This document shows, piece after piece, positions 1 through 5,144 of a stretch of DNA of 20,470 nucleotides. The position numbers were made by a program, and so were the translations under genes. The notes under the pieces were generated by a model. That model was not told the origin of the DNA. It did not search any database and saw only the letters and a list, made by a program, of their open reading frames with translations. This stretch comes from a virus, in IMG/VR virus record IMGVR_UViG_3300024273_000847, positions 1 through 20,470 of that record, one strand, 5' to 3'. Within the stretch, counting starts at the first letter, position 1. The number at the start of each line of letters is the position of its first letter.

Positions 1-13
1 TTCACCATATGAA

Positions 14-32
14 ACTTCATAACCTATGAAGT
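14..32 (+). other. Leader hairpin (8-bp stem)
   Basis: ACTTCATA (14-21) and TATGAAGT (25-32) form a perfect 8-bp stem with a 3-nt ACC loop, followed by GGGGGGCTTTGTT. There is no immediate U-run, so it is at best a weak terminator of an upstream unit. It could also be a processing or regulatory structure. Confidence 0.45.
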
Positions 33-49
33 GGGGGGCTTTGTTGGTG

Positions 50-73
50 CCTATACAGCCACCTATACAGCCA
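50..73 (+). repeat. Two tandem copies of a 12-bp repeat
   Basis: CCTATACAGCCA occurs at 50-61 and again directly at 62-73 without mismatch. It lies in the non-coding leader between the hairpin and the promoter-like sequence. A protein-binding or origin iteron role is possible but not shown. Confidence 0.6.
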
Positions 74-123
74 TGCACCACACACTATATAGAAACACAC
101 AAGAGTGTTGTTAATCTACCACA

Positions 124-148
124 AGGGAAAACCCCTATGAAATAAAGC
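124..148 (+). repeat. Dispersed leader repeat, copy 1
   Basis: AGGGAAAACCCCTA (124-137) is identical to 1141-1154, and both copies have AAATAA three bases later. AGGG and CCCT can pair as a small 4-bp stem around AAAAC. This copy sits just upstream of the promoter-like sequence at 149-176, and the other follows the stop of the second gene, so both copies border early transcription units. Confidence 0.6.
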
Positions 149-176
149 TAGACACACAAGCAAAGTCGACTATACT
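149..176 (+). promoter_or_regulatory. Candidate sigma70 early promoter
   Basis: TAGACA (149-154, 5 of 6 to TTGACA) and TATACT (171-176, 5 of 6 to TATAAT) are separated by 16 bp. They lie about 50 bp upstream of the first gene on the plus strand. This is the best host-type promoter seen in the leader and fits a phage whose early genes use host RNA polymerase. It is a sequence match only. Confidence 0.5.
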
Positions 177-224
177 AGACACAAGCCAAGCAACAACGCA
201 GGGCTAACAACCTAGAAAGCAGCC

Positions 225-497
225 ATGTTATTAGCCACTAAACTCAAGAATCAATTCAGCTCTTCTCATTCTGTAGCCCTTAAAAATATTAACATTAACG
301 GAAACAAACGGGGTTGTGGTGGCTTTGTCTCGCTAAACGGGGCCATTGTCTACGTCAATACTGAACAATGCGGTAGTCTTGGCTACCTATATCGCACCGC
401 CGAGCACTTGAAAGACTATACCGGTGGTTCTAATAGGTTTGCTAAGAGTGTAGAATCTTTGGTATCGGGCGTGAATCAATTATTAGCTAACAAATAA
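225..497 (+). CDS. Hypothetical early protein, 90 aa
   Basis: I do not recognise this 90-residue protein. It is the first gene after the leader and candidate promoter, and the next gene begins 8 bases downstream of its stop. The N-terminal 30 residues are basic and Ser/Asn/Lys-rich. The middle (about 30-60) is Gly-rich with two cysteines (31 and 49) and looks like a small beta-rich fold, and the C-terminus (residues 60-90) looks helical. No signal peptide or membrane segment is evident. As the promoter-proximal gene it may be a host-takeover factor, but that rests on position only. The upstream stretch AGAAAGC is a weak ribosome-binding site. Confidence 0.6.
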   Translation: MLLATKLKNQFSSSHSVALKNININGNKRGCGGFVSLNGAIVYVNTEQCGSLGYLYRTAEHLKDYTGGSNRFAKSVESLVSGVNQLLANK

Positions 498-505
498 GGC
501 AAATC

Positions 506-1141
506 GTGCAAGTTATCAAAACTCTCAAAGCCGCCAAAGCCGTCGCCGGTTCATTAGGCAAGCCATCAAAGATGCCGGGCTTAAGTTATGGCATAAGCGC
601 CAAGCGCTGCATTGTAGGGGCTAAGCTCGCCACAATTGAAGGGAGCGTCTGTCACGGCTGTTATGCTTTAAAAGCCAACTATTCGTACCCTTCTGTGATG
701 CAAGCCCATGAAACCCGTCTCTCAAGCCTAGAACATCCACAATGGACCGAGGCTATGACGTTACAAATAGATAAGAGCAAAACACAATGGTTCCGGTGGC
801 ATGATGCAGGAGACTTGCAAAGCTTTCAACACCTGTTGAACATTGTAAAAATTGCAGAGGCTTTGCCTTTGGTGAAGTTTTGGATTCCTACCCGTGAGAA
901 AAAGATTGTTCATCAATTCGTTGACGCATTCGGCGCTTTCCCTGATAACCTAATTGTGCGCGTCTCTGCAACTATGATTGATGGCGAGGTTCCTGCGGGC
1001 TTTGCCCACACATCGACAGTGCATGAAAGCAGTGAAGCCAAGGGGACAACGTGTGAGGCTTATAAGCACAACAACAAATGTAATGATTGTCGCAAATGCT
1101 GGGATAAGGCAGTGGATAACGTGTCTTATAAGAAACACTGA
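506..1141 (+). CDS. GP88-like cysteine-rich phage protein
   Basis: A 211-residue protein starting at GTG with TAAGG seven bases upstream. It has two cysteine clusters: C35, C49 and C52 (the last within CHGCYA), and C183, C192, C195 and C198 (CxxCxxC near the C-terminus). Between them are RWHDAGD (97-103), WIPTRE (126-131) and VRVSATMID (151-159). This pattern matches, from memory, the phage 'gene product 88' family, which has no established function. The clusters suggest a bound metal or Fe-S centre, and the conserved RWHDAGD and WIPTRE blocks suggest an enzyme active site. It is not a canonical radical-SAM protein, because no CxxxCxxC is present. The stop is immediately followed by the second copy of the leader repeat and a hairpin, so this may end a small early unit. 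Confidence 0.75.
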   Translation: MQVIKTLKAAKAVAGSLGKPSKMPGLSYGISAKRCIVGAKLATIEGSVCHGCYALKANYSYPSVMQAHETRLSSLEHPQWTEAMTLQIDKSKTQWFRWHDAGDLQSFQHLLNIVKIAEALPLVKFWIPTREKKIVHQFVDAFGAFPDNLIVRVSATMIDGEVPAGFAHTSTVHESSEAKGTTCEAYKHNNKCNDCRKCWDKAVDNVSYKKH

Positions 1142-1165
1142 GGGAAAACCCCTAGTAAATAAGCC
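1141..1165 (+). repeat. Dispersed leader repeat, copy 2
   Basis: This copy shares the exact 14-mer AGGGAAAACCCCTA and the spaced AAATAA with 124-148. It begins on the last base of the upstream stop codon. Its position at the end of a gene, just before a hairpin, suggests a shared regulatory or termination element. Confidence 0.6.
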
Positions 1166-1176
1166 CTTCGGGGCTT
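1161..1176 (+). terminator. UUCG-capped hairpin, possible weak terminator
   Basis: AAGCCC and GGGCTT form a 6-bp stem closed by the stable tetraloop TTCG. The following sequence is GACAGCC rather than a T-run, so full intrinsic termination is doubtful. RNA stabilisation or partial attenuation are alternatives. Confidence 0.4.
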
Positions 1177-1229
1177 GACAGCCTCCAAAGTTTCCCCGAT
1201 ACTTAAACCCTCACTAACGAAAGCCTCAA

Positions 1230-1526
1230 ATGCACATCACCATTGACAACGCTAGCCAGTTCCGTGACCAATTCCGCGATATGGGCCGTCAAGACCAGTT
1301 CTCCTATGAAGCCCTCGAACTGCTTTATGACTACATTGAAGAAATCAGCCCTGAATCAGAGCTCGATGTAATTGCCATTTGCTGCGAATACTCCGAAGCC
1401 TCGCCAAGGCAGATAGCAAACGATTATCAACTAGAAGAAGATGATAACGTACTGGACTACTTGCAAGACAATACGTCAGTGGTTGGCATCACTGATGCAG
1501 GTTTAATTGTCTACGCTCAGTTCTAA
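1230..1526 (+). CDS. Acidic conserved phage protein, 98 aa
   Basis: A strongly acidic 98-residue protein, with Asp and Glu far outnumbering Lys and Arg. It looks mainly helical and contains FSYEALELLYDYIEE (24-38) and a conserved-looking block around VIAICCEYSE (47-56). Similar small acidic proteins with a QFSY...LLYDYIEE...CCEYSE pattern are, from memory, frequent in phage genomes without a known function. The acidity would allow DNA mimicry or binding to a basic host protein, but no sequence evidence proves it. The start follows ACGAAAGCC, a weak ribosome-binding site. The next gene begins 13 bp after its stop, so the two are probably co-transcribed. Confidence 0.7.
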   Translation: MHITIDNASQFRDQFRDMGRQDQFSYEALELLYDYIEEISPESELDVIAICCEYSEASPRQIANDYQLEEDDNVLDYLQDNTSVVGITDAGLIVYAQF

Positions 1527-1538
1527 CGAAAGCAGGCC

Positions 1539-1991
1539 ATGTATATAAAATCAATAGCTACAGGGGCTACAAACCCTACCGAGTCCAAAGACTGCACCGT
1601 CAGAGCTTTGGCCAATGCCGCAGGCATTCCCTACGAAGCCGCGCACAAAGCCCTACAAAGCAAGGGACGTGAAGCGGGTAAGGGTTGCCATCCTCGCGTG
1701 TGGCATGAAGCCTACCAATCCGCAGGGTTGAGCTTTGTAGGCATATACGGCAAGACAACGACAACTAGGGGTTTTGCTTATCGTTACAAGGTGAAGGCCT
1801 TCAAGGGAATTAGCCTTGGCAGCTTGTTGCCTACTTTGGGACTTGGACGCTTTATTGTCGTTATCACTGGCCACGCCTTAGCCGTCATCGATGGGGCCAT
1901 TGTTGACAAGGGCGTCAATTCAAGCCGGAAGAGCGTTGTTGCTGTGTATAAATGCAAAGAGAATTTTCTCAAGCTAGGCTTTGTAGCCTAA
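1539..1991 (+). CDS. Possible papain-like thiol hydrolase, 150 aa
   Basis: A 150-residue soluble protein. Near the N-terminus is a conserved-looking Cys at the start of a helix (DCTVRALANAAG, C19). Near residue 112 is a hydrophobic strand followed by His (FIVVITGHALAVIDGAIVDKG; H112, with D118 and D123 close by). A Cys-helix followed about 90 residues later by Gly-His-Ala on a strand, then a second strand with an acidic residue, is the order of catalytic residues in papain-fold and C39-like peptidases. I therefore infer a thiol hydrolase fold. Substrate and role are unknown; an early phage protease or deconjugating enzyme is one possibility. It follows the acidic protein in the same early cluster. 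Confidence 0.6.
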   Translation: MYIKSIATGATNPTESKDCTVRALANAAGIPYEAAHKALQSKGREAGKGCHPRVWHEAYQSAGLSFVGIYGKTTTTRGFAYRYKVKAFKGISLGSLLPTLGLGRFIVVITGHALAVIDGAIVDKGVNSSRKSVVAVYKCKENFLKLGFVA

Positions 1992-1995
1992 TTCA

Positions 1996-2004
1996 TGTTA
2001 TACT
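1996..2004 (+). promoter_or_regulatory. Candidate extended -10 promoter
   Basis: TGTTATACT gives an extended -10 (TGn plus TATACT, 5 of 6 to TATAAT) in the short gap between the 150-aa gene and a 38-aa membrane protein. No convincing -35 is present at normal spacing. It could fire the run of small genes that follows. Confidence 0.35.
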
Positions 2005-2014
2005 GAAAGAACTT

Positions 2015-2131
2015 ATGAAGCCCTACACCATCACCACTGTACCTTCACGCCTTGAGCGCTTCGCTGACGTGCTCTTAGCCGTTGTCCTAGGCATTGGCAT
2101 TGCCTTTGGTTTGTTTATTTACGTTTCTTAA
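2015..2131 (+). CDS. Small single-pass membrane protein, 38 aa
   Basis: The 38-residue open frame has a polar N-terminal third, then an uninterrupted hydrophobic helix (about residues 18-36) rich in Val, Leu, Ile, Gly and Phe. The stretch CTGAAAGAACTT upstream gives a weak ribosome-binding site. Its position in a tightly packed cluster, 11 bp before the next gene, supports a real gene. Small membrane proteins in early phage regions often act on the host envelope, but no specific role can be claimed here. Confidence 0.55.
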   Translation: MKPYTITTVPSRLERFADVLLAVVLGIGIAFGLFIYVS

Positions 2132-2142
2132 TAGGTAAAAAC

Positions 2143-2295
2143 ATGTATAAAATTGTCCACGTCTCAAGCGGCATTGTCGCCGCATCGTTCAATGATCGCT
2201 CATACGCTCTCGACTGGATGTTTGAGAATAACAGCCTAGGAGGCGAGCCTGCTAATCTATATAAACTAATTGTAGTTAAGGAAACAAATGATTAA
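2143..2295 (+). CDS. Hypothetical protein, 50 aa
   Basis: A 50-residue frame (starts MYKIVHVSSG, ends VVKETND) overlapping the next gene by 8 nt. The start follows AGGTAAAAAC, a usable ribosome-binding site. The sequence pattern, a short strand, a Ser/Gly turn, then a helix around SYALDWMFENN, resembles many small phage proteins of unknown function. No membrane segment is present. Confidence 0.6.
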   Translation: MYKIVHVSSGIVAASFNDRSYALDWMFENNSLGGEPANLYKLIVVKETND

Positions 2296-2491
2296 ACATA
2301 AGTATCAAGAGATTGTCGATGGTATTTGCTTTAGTGGACAGTTCACTATTGAACCAGTAGACGACAGCTATCCAATAGTCTCCTTGTGTTCTTTGATTGT
2401 AAGAGGTATGGATTTAATGCTTGTTATTGATCCTCGGGTGGTGCATGAAATAGAGGAACAGTTGTTAGCTGACTACGTATGGAACTCATAA
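2288..2491 (+). CDS. Hypothetical protein, 67 aa
   Basis: A 67-residue soluble, mildly acidic protein with alternating beta-like segments and a C-terminal helix (VVHEIEEQLLADYVW). It overlaps the upstream gene by 8 nt and the downstream membrane-protein gene by 13 nt, which indicates translational coupling. TTAAGGAAACAA upstream contains AAGGA at good spacing. I do not recognise the family. Confidence 0.65.
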   Translation: MIKHKYQEIVDGICFSGQFTIEPVDDSYPIVSLCSLIVRGMDLMLVIDPRVVHEIEEQLLADYVWNS

Positions 2492-2727
2492 GCGCCCTAA
2501 AATGGCCTGTACTGGCCTTCGCAGGGCTTGTCCTAGGCCTAGCCATTGGTTATACTGCGAAGGGCGTAGAAGACGAGCTGAGGCTTGCAAGAGCTGAGGG
2601 GCTTTGTCAGCATAGCAAGAGCTGGGAAGCCTTCGTCGCTGCGGATAGCGGCGACTTTGTGTGCTTTAAGCAGCAGAGATTCAATAAACGTGTTATTAAA
2701 TATTCAATTGTAGGAGAGATAGAATGA
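2479..2727 (+). CDS. Single-pass membrane protein, 82 aa
   Basis: The N-terminal region (about residues 7-25, with WPVLAFAGLVLGLAIGY) is a clear transmembrane helix or uncleaved signal anchor. It is followed by a charged stretch (KGVEDELRLARAEG) and a soluble tail with two cysteines. It overlaps the previous gene by 13 nt and shares an ATGA stop/start with the next. The small size and anchor suggest an inner-membrane accessory protein of unknown role. Confidence 0.65.
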   Translation: MELISALKWPVLAFAGLVLGLAIGYTAKGVEDELRLARAEGLCQHSKSWEAFVAADSGDFVCFKQQRFNKRVIKYSIVGEIE

Positions 2728-3017
2728 AGCATAAGCATTACGACATCATCATGGAATGGGCTAAGGGAAAAGAGATAGAACTCTACGACGGTTATCATGA
2801 TACATGGCACGCTATTGATAACCCAACGTGGTATGAGGATGTCGCCTACCGCATCAAGCCCGAAGCACCGAAGGACATTGTGCGCGAAGCCCTCATTGTG
2901 AACAGCCTCAGTGCTGGGCCTCTGCTGTACGCCGCAGCCCCTTTGGAAGCCAATTGTGTTCTTGTCTTTGATGGAACAACAGGTAAACTGAAGGAATGCA
3001 CCTTTAAAGGCGCTTAA
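2724..3017 (+). CDS. W/YRIKP-domain protein, copy 1 of a tandem pair
   Basis: A 97-residue protein. Its first half has a helix MEWAKGKEIE, a spaced Trp/Tyr pattern (W28, W36, Y37, Y42) and the motif YRIKPE (42-47). The C-terminus has VFDGTTGKLK. The same order occurs in the next gene (3116-3400), so these are tandem paralogs. From memory, a small domain with 'G..V......W......W....YRIKP' is recurrent in phages and of unknown function. The start overlaps the upstream stop as ATGA and is preceded by GGAGAGATAGA. Confidence 0.7.
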   Translation: MKHKHYDIIMEWAKGKEIELYDGYHDTWHAIDNPTWYEDVAYRIKPEAPKDIVREALIVNSLSAGPLLYAAAPLEANCVLVFDGTTGKLKECTFKGA

Positions 3018-3049
3018 ACGGCCTAAGGCGTGTTTTATGAGACATTAGA

Positions 3050-3063
3050 GGGCTACGTAGCCC
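3050..3063 (+). repeat. 14-bp perfect palindrome
   Basis: GGGCTACGTAGCCC is a perfect inverted repeat in the 98-bp gap between the paralogous genes. It could be an operator for a dimeric repressor or part of an RNA structure. Upstream, CGCTTA...TAAGGCG then TGTTTTA (about 3011-3037) could be a weak terminator, but its stem carries a bulge. Confidence 0.45.
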
Positions 3064-3087
3064 AACCACCCGATAGACCAACCTAGA

Positions 3088-3102
3088 GGCTTCTGTGAAG
3101 CC
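3088..3102 (+). promoter_or_regulatory. Hairpin just upstream of a ribosome-binding site
   Basis: GGCTTC and GAAGCC pair around a TGT loop (6-bp stem). The hairpin ends right before AAGAAAGAAACCA, the ribosome-binding site of the gene at 3116. It could modulate initiation or protect the transcript end. Confidence 0.35.
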
Positions 3103-3115
3103 AAGAAAGAAACCA

Positions 3116-3400
3116 ATGAAAACACCACACGTACACGCAGAACTAATCAAGGCATGGGCTGATGGGGCTGAGATTGAAAGCCAAGTATTTGATTACGGGT
3201 GGTATATTGATTACCACCCCGCGTGGTCTATGAGTATCAGCTATCGCGTCAAGCCAGATCAGAAGCAGGACTATTCACGGTACACACACGTATCGACACT
3301 CACCGCAGACCGGTTCTCAGATAGGAAATTTGAAACTGATAACCTGAAACTCACCTTTGATGGAGAGACAGGTAAGCTCAAAGCTGCGGAGGTGCTCTAA
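3116..3400 (+). CDS. W/YRVKP-domain protein, copy 2 of a tandem pair
   Basis: A 94-residue protein when started at 3116. A GTG 21 bp upstream is in frame, but AAGAAAGAAACC precedes the ATG at better spacing. It shares with the upstream gene the helix AWADGAEIE, the spaced aromatic pattern, the motif YRVKPDQKQD and the ending TFDGETGKLKAAE. The two clearly derive from one ancestor by duplication, with strong divergence in the middle. The function is unknown. A regulatory palindrome and hairpin lie between the two copies. The stop is directly followed by the next start. Confidence 0.7.
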   Translation: MKTPHVHAELIKAWADGAEIESQVFDYGWYIDYHPAWSMSISYRVKPDQKQDYSRYTHVSTLTADRFSDRKFETDNLKLTFDGETGKLKAAEVL

Positions 3401-3661
3401 ATGCGTTGCGTCTGTTGCGATAAACAATTGAACGACTTCGAGAGCACCCGCCGCCATGCCCTAACGCGTGAGTTCTTGGACATGTGCAACAGCTGCCACC
3501 ATTCGGTCACCCGTAGTGCTTCGTTGCCTACGCTTGACAGGAAAGACCTACTAAACGGAAGTTTAATTGAAGAAGAGCTTGACAACAACGACAATCTAGA
3601 ATACCCTACCTTTAAAGACTATGAAGAGCTAAGTTCTTCTAAGGGCTTTGGTGATAGATAA
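3401..3661 (+). CDS. Small zinc-finger phage protein, 86 aa
   Basis: The N-terminus has CVCC (C3, C5, C6) followed by CNSC (C29, C32), so four cysteines can bind one zinc ion in a short treble-clef or ribbon module. Between them is a Phe-Glu-Ser-Thr-Arg-Arg stretch (FESTRR). The remaining 50 residues are acidic and probably disordered (EEELDNNDNLEYP). From memory, proteins with 'MRCVCC..L.DFESTR' are common in T7- and N4-like phages, with no firm role. A nucleic-acid or protein contact is plausible. Its ATG directly follows the upstream stop. Confidence 0.7.
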   Translation: MRCVCCDKQLNDFESTRRHALTREFLDMCNSCHHSVTRSASLPTLDRKDLLNGSLIEEELDNNDNLEYPTFKDYEELSSSKGFGDR

Positions 3662-3695
3662 TTTATTAAACAATAACCACCTTTGAAGGGCGTTT

Positions 3696-3869
3696 ATGGC
3701 CAATGACTTTTACACACAGGAAGAAGAACAAGAAGAAGGCTTTTACGATTTGATGGAACAGGAGTTTCATGAATGGCAGGTACTGAATGATGTCGTTGCT
3801 TTGGTGCAAACCAAAGGGCTTCAAAGTGTGTTATCATCAATACTTAACATGTTAGGGGAGCGTCAATGA
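3696..3869 (+). CDS. Acidic small protein, 57 aa
   Basis: A 57-residue frame (starts MANDFYTQEE, ends ILNMLGERQ) with a Glu-rich N-terminus and a likely C-terminal helix around LQSVLSSILNMLGE. TTTGAAGGGCGTTT gives AAGGG about five bases before the ATG. Its stop shares ATGA with the next micro-ORF, which supports expression. I do not recognise it. Confidence 0.55.
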   Translation: MANDFYTQEEEQEEGFYDLMEQEFHEWQVLNDVVALVQTKGLQSVLSSILNMLGERQ

Positions 3870-3925
3870 TTTATGTCTCAGCTATTGTTGTTGTGTTTAT
3901 AATTAATTTACTAGGCACTGACTGA
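3866..3925 (+). CDS. Putative 19-aa membrane micropeptide
   Basis: ATG overlaps the previous stop (ATGA) and is preceded by AGGGGAG at five-base spacing, one of the strongest ribosome-binding sites in this cluster. The peptide (about MIYVSAIVVVFIINLLG followed by TD) is almost entirely hydrophobic and could span a membrane once. At 19 residues it may be a true micropeptide or a coupling device for the genes downstream. Confidence 0.4.
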   Translation: MIYVSAIVVVFIINLLGTD

Positions 3926-3978
3926 TGGCTTCTAAGGTAATAACTTTTATCTTAACTTATCTAGGGGTATTGAAATGA
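3925..3978 (+). CDS. Putative 17-aa hydrophobic micro-ORF
   Basis: It starts in a TGATG overlap with the 19-aa frame and ends in an ATGA overlap with the 65-aa gene, so ribosomes could pass through without leaving the message. The peptide MASKVITFILTYLGVLK is amphipathic or membrane-like. No independent ribosome-binding site is evident, so it may only couple translation. Confidence 0.25.
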   Translation: MASKVITFILTYLGVLK

Positions 3979-4172
3979 AACCAGTGGTAGAATACGTAGG
4001 AGAAGCTGTGTTTTCAATATATAGCGTGTCTCCTAAAATAGAAACGGCAACGGTGTACGGAATTGAACACCCTTTGCTAGGAACACAACTCATACACACT
4101 TCAAAGGTGCTTCACAAAAGCCCTAATGGAGACTTTGAAACACGGAACACGCTTTATAGGAAGACGATATGA
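3975..4172 (+). CDS. Hypothetical protein, 65 aa
   Basis: A 65-residue protein with the pattern YGIEHPLLGTQLIHTSKVL and a C-terminal FETRNTLY. From memory this small beta-rich signature (YG.E.PL.G......TS.V......FET.NT.Y) recurs in phage early regions. CTAGGGGTATTGAA supplies AGGGG as ribosome-binding site. Its stop overlaps the next start as ATGA. No enzymatic motif is visible. Confidence 0.65.
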   Translation: MKPVVEYVGEAVFSIYSVSPKIETATVYGIEHPLLGTQLIHTSKVLHKSPNGDFETRNTLYRKTI

Positions 4173-4624
4173 CCCGCGAAGTAATGCAACAGGCGCTTGA
4201 GGCGCTGGATGAATTGACTGACAAGATTAACGATGATTTTCAGCTAGATCAGTATCTGGATGTGATGGACGACCTGCGTGAAGCCTTAGCACAGCCCGAT
4301 GCTACCCTCATCAGTGAGGGCACCATGCCCAACCATTCCGAGGACTCGCTCGATATGGTGGGGCAGAAGCCAGCGGCTTGGATATATGAGGTAAATCATA
4401 CGCACACTCGGTTAGATTTGTTTGAACCGCCTGATGATGCGTATGACGAAGGCACCCTATACCCGCTCTACACATCACCACCAAAGGAGCAGCAAAGCTG
4501 CGACAAGTGCCAGCCGCTGACGGACAAAGAGATTTATGACATTGCAGATGCGGAGCCGTATGGTGGGGCGTTGATTTTTGCCCGAGCCATCGAAGCCGCC
4601 CACGGCATAGGAGATAAGACATGA
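4169..4624 (+). CDS. Conserved phage accessory protein, 151 aa
   Basis: This belongs to a modular family widespread in phages and prophages (recognised from memory, function unknown). The N-terminus is a helix (MTREVMQQALEALDEL) followed by REALAQPD. A middle domain has PAAWIYEV (68-75) and LYPLYTSPP (97-105). The C-terminal module is PLTDKEIYDIA...FARAIEAAHGI. The linkers are low-complexity and acidic. It is chained to both neighbours by ATGA overlaps, which implies coupled translation. Such proteins vary by module loss and gain, which fits the shorter relative that follows. Confidence 0.7.
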   Translation: MTREVMQQALEALDELTDKINDDFQLDQYLDVMDDLREALAQPDATLISEGTMPNHSEDSLDMVGQKPAAWIYEVNHTHTRLDLFEPPDDAYDEGTLYPLYTSPPKEQQSCDKCQPLTDKEIYDIADAEPYGGALIFARAIEAAHGIGDKT

Positions 4625-4836
4625 CCAGAGTTACTACTGACTGCAACGGACGTAAGCACCTCACGGACGAGTCATTGCTACATTTAGCCAAGCGCGAATG
4701 GGTAGGGTTGACGGTGGAGGAGAAAGAAACCATCGTAGATGCCCGCACTGTAGACAATCAAGGATATGACATGTGGTGCGACGGTAGGGGCGTTGCTGAT
4801 GATGTGGAAGCTCGTTTGAAAGAGAAGAACACATGA
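4621..4836 (+). CDS. Hypothetical protein, 71 aa
   Basis: A 71-residue charged, mostly helical protein. It has HLTDESLLHLAKREW and ends VEARLKEKNT, vaguely like the 'LTD.E....IEA' C-terminal module of the upstream protein, so it may be a truncated paralog; the similarity is weak. It is linked by ATGA overlaps on both sides. No catalytic motif is seen. Confidence 0.6.
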   Translation: MTRVTTDCNGRKHLTDESLLHLAKREWVGLTVEEKETIVDARTVDNQGYDMWCDGRGVADDVEARLKEKNT

Positions 4837-4928
4837 GCACGCCGTGGCCTTTCCCCAAGCGCGACACCAGTGGTGATATAATTATTCCTCCCAAGCCGAT
4901 CCCGGTGAGGGAAGAGGCCCTCTTTTAA
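4833..4928 (+). CDS. Proline-rich peptide, 31 aa
   Basis: A 31-residue frame (starts MSTPWPFPKRD, ends REEALF) rich in proline (7 of 31) and beginning in an ATGA overlap. AAAGAGAAGAAC upstream contains a purine-rich ribosome-binding site. The peptide is probably unstructured. A partner-binding role is possible, and it could also be a spacer ORF. Confidence 0.4.
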   Translation: MSTPWPFPKRDTSGDIIIPPKPIPVREEALF

Positions 4929-4937
4929 GGAAGAAAG

Positions 4938-5144
4938 ATGATTAAAGCAGACAGCGAAGCAGCGTTCCCTAACGCACACTTCAACGATGTCCCCGGCATG
5001 ACCCTGCGTGATTACTTTGCTGCGAAGGCGATGCAGGGACTTACTTCTATTTTGGATCAAGCCTGCGGGGAACCTGTTTACTCCGTTATTGCCCAGAATT
5101 CTTACCGGATGGCTGACGCCATGCTGAAAGCGAGGATCTCTTGA
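4938..5144 (+). CDS. GMTLRDYFAAKAM-family protein, 68 aa
   Basis: Residues 20-32 read GMTLRDYFAAKAM, followed by a helix to ADAMLKAR at the C-terminus. From memory this motif is a recurrent phage/prophage domain in which a DYFA(A/G)KA(M/L) helix and a 'Y..ADAML..R' helix are conserved; the function is unknown. TTAAGGAAGAAAG is a strong ribosome-binding site. The stop overlaps the TTG start of the primase-helicase, so it may set that gene's expression by coupling. Confidence 0.75.
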   Translation: MIKADSEAAFPNAHFNDVPGMTLRDYFAAKAMQGLTSILDQACGEPVYSVIAQNSYRMADAMLKARIS

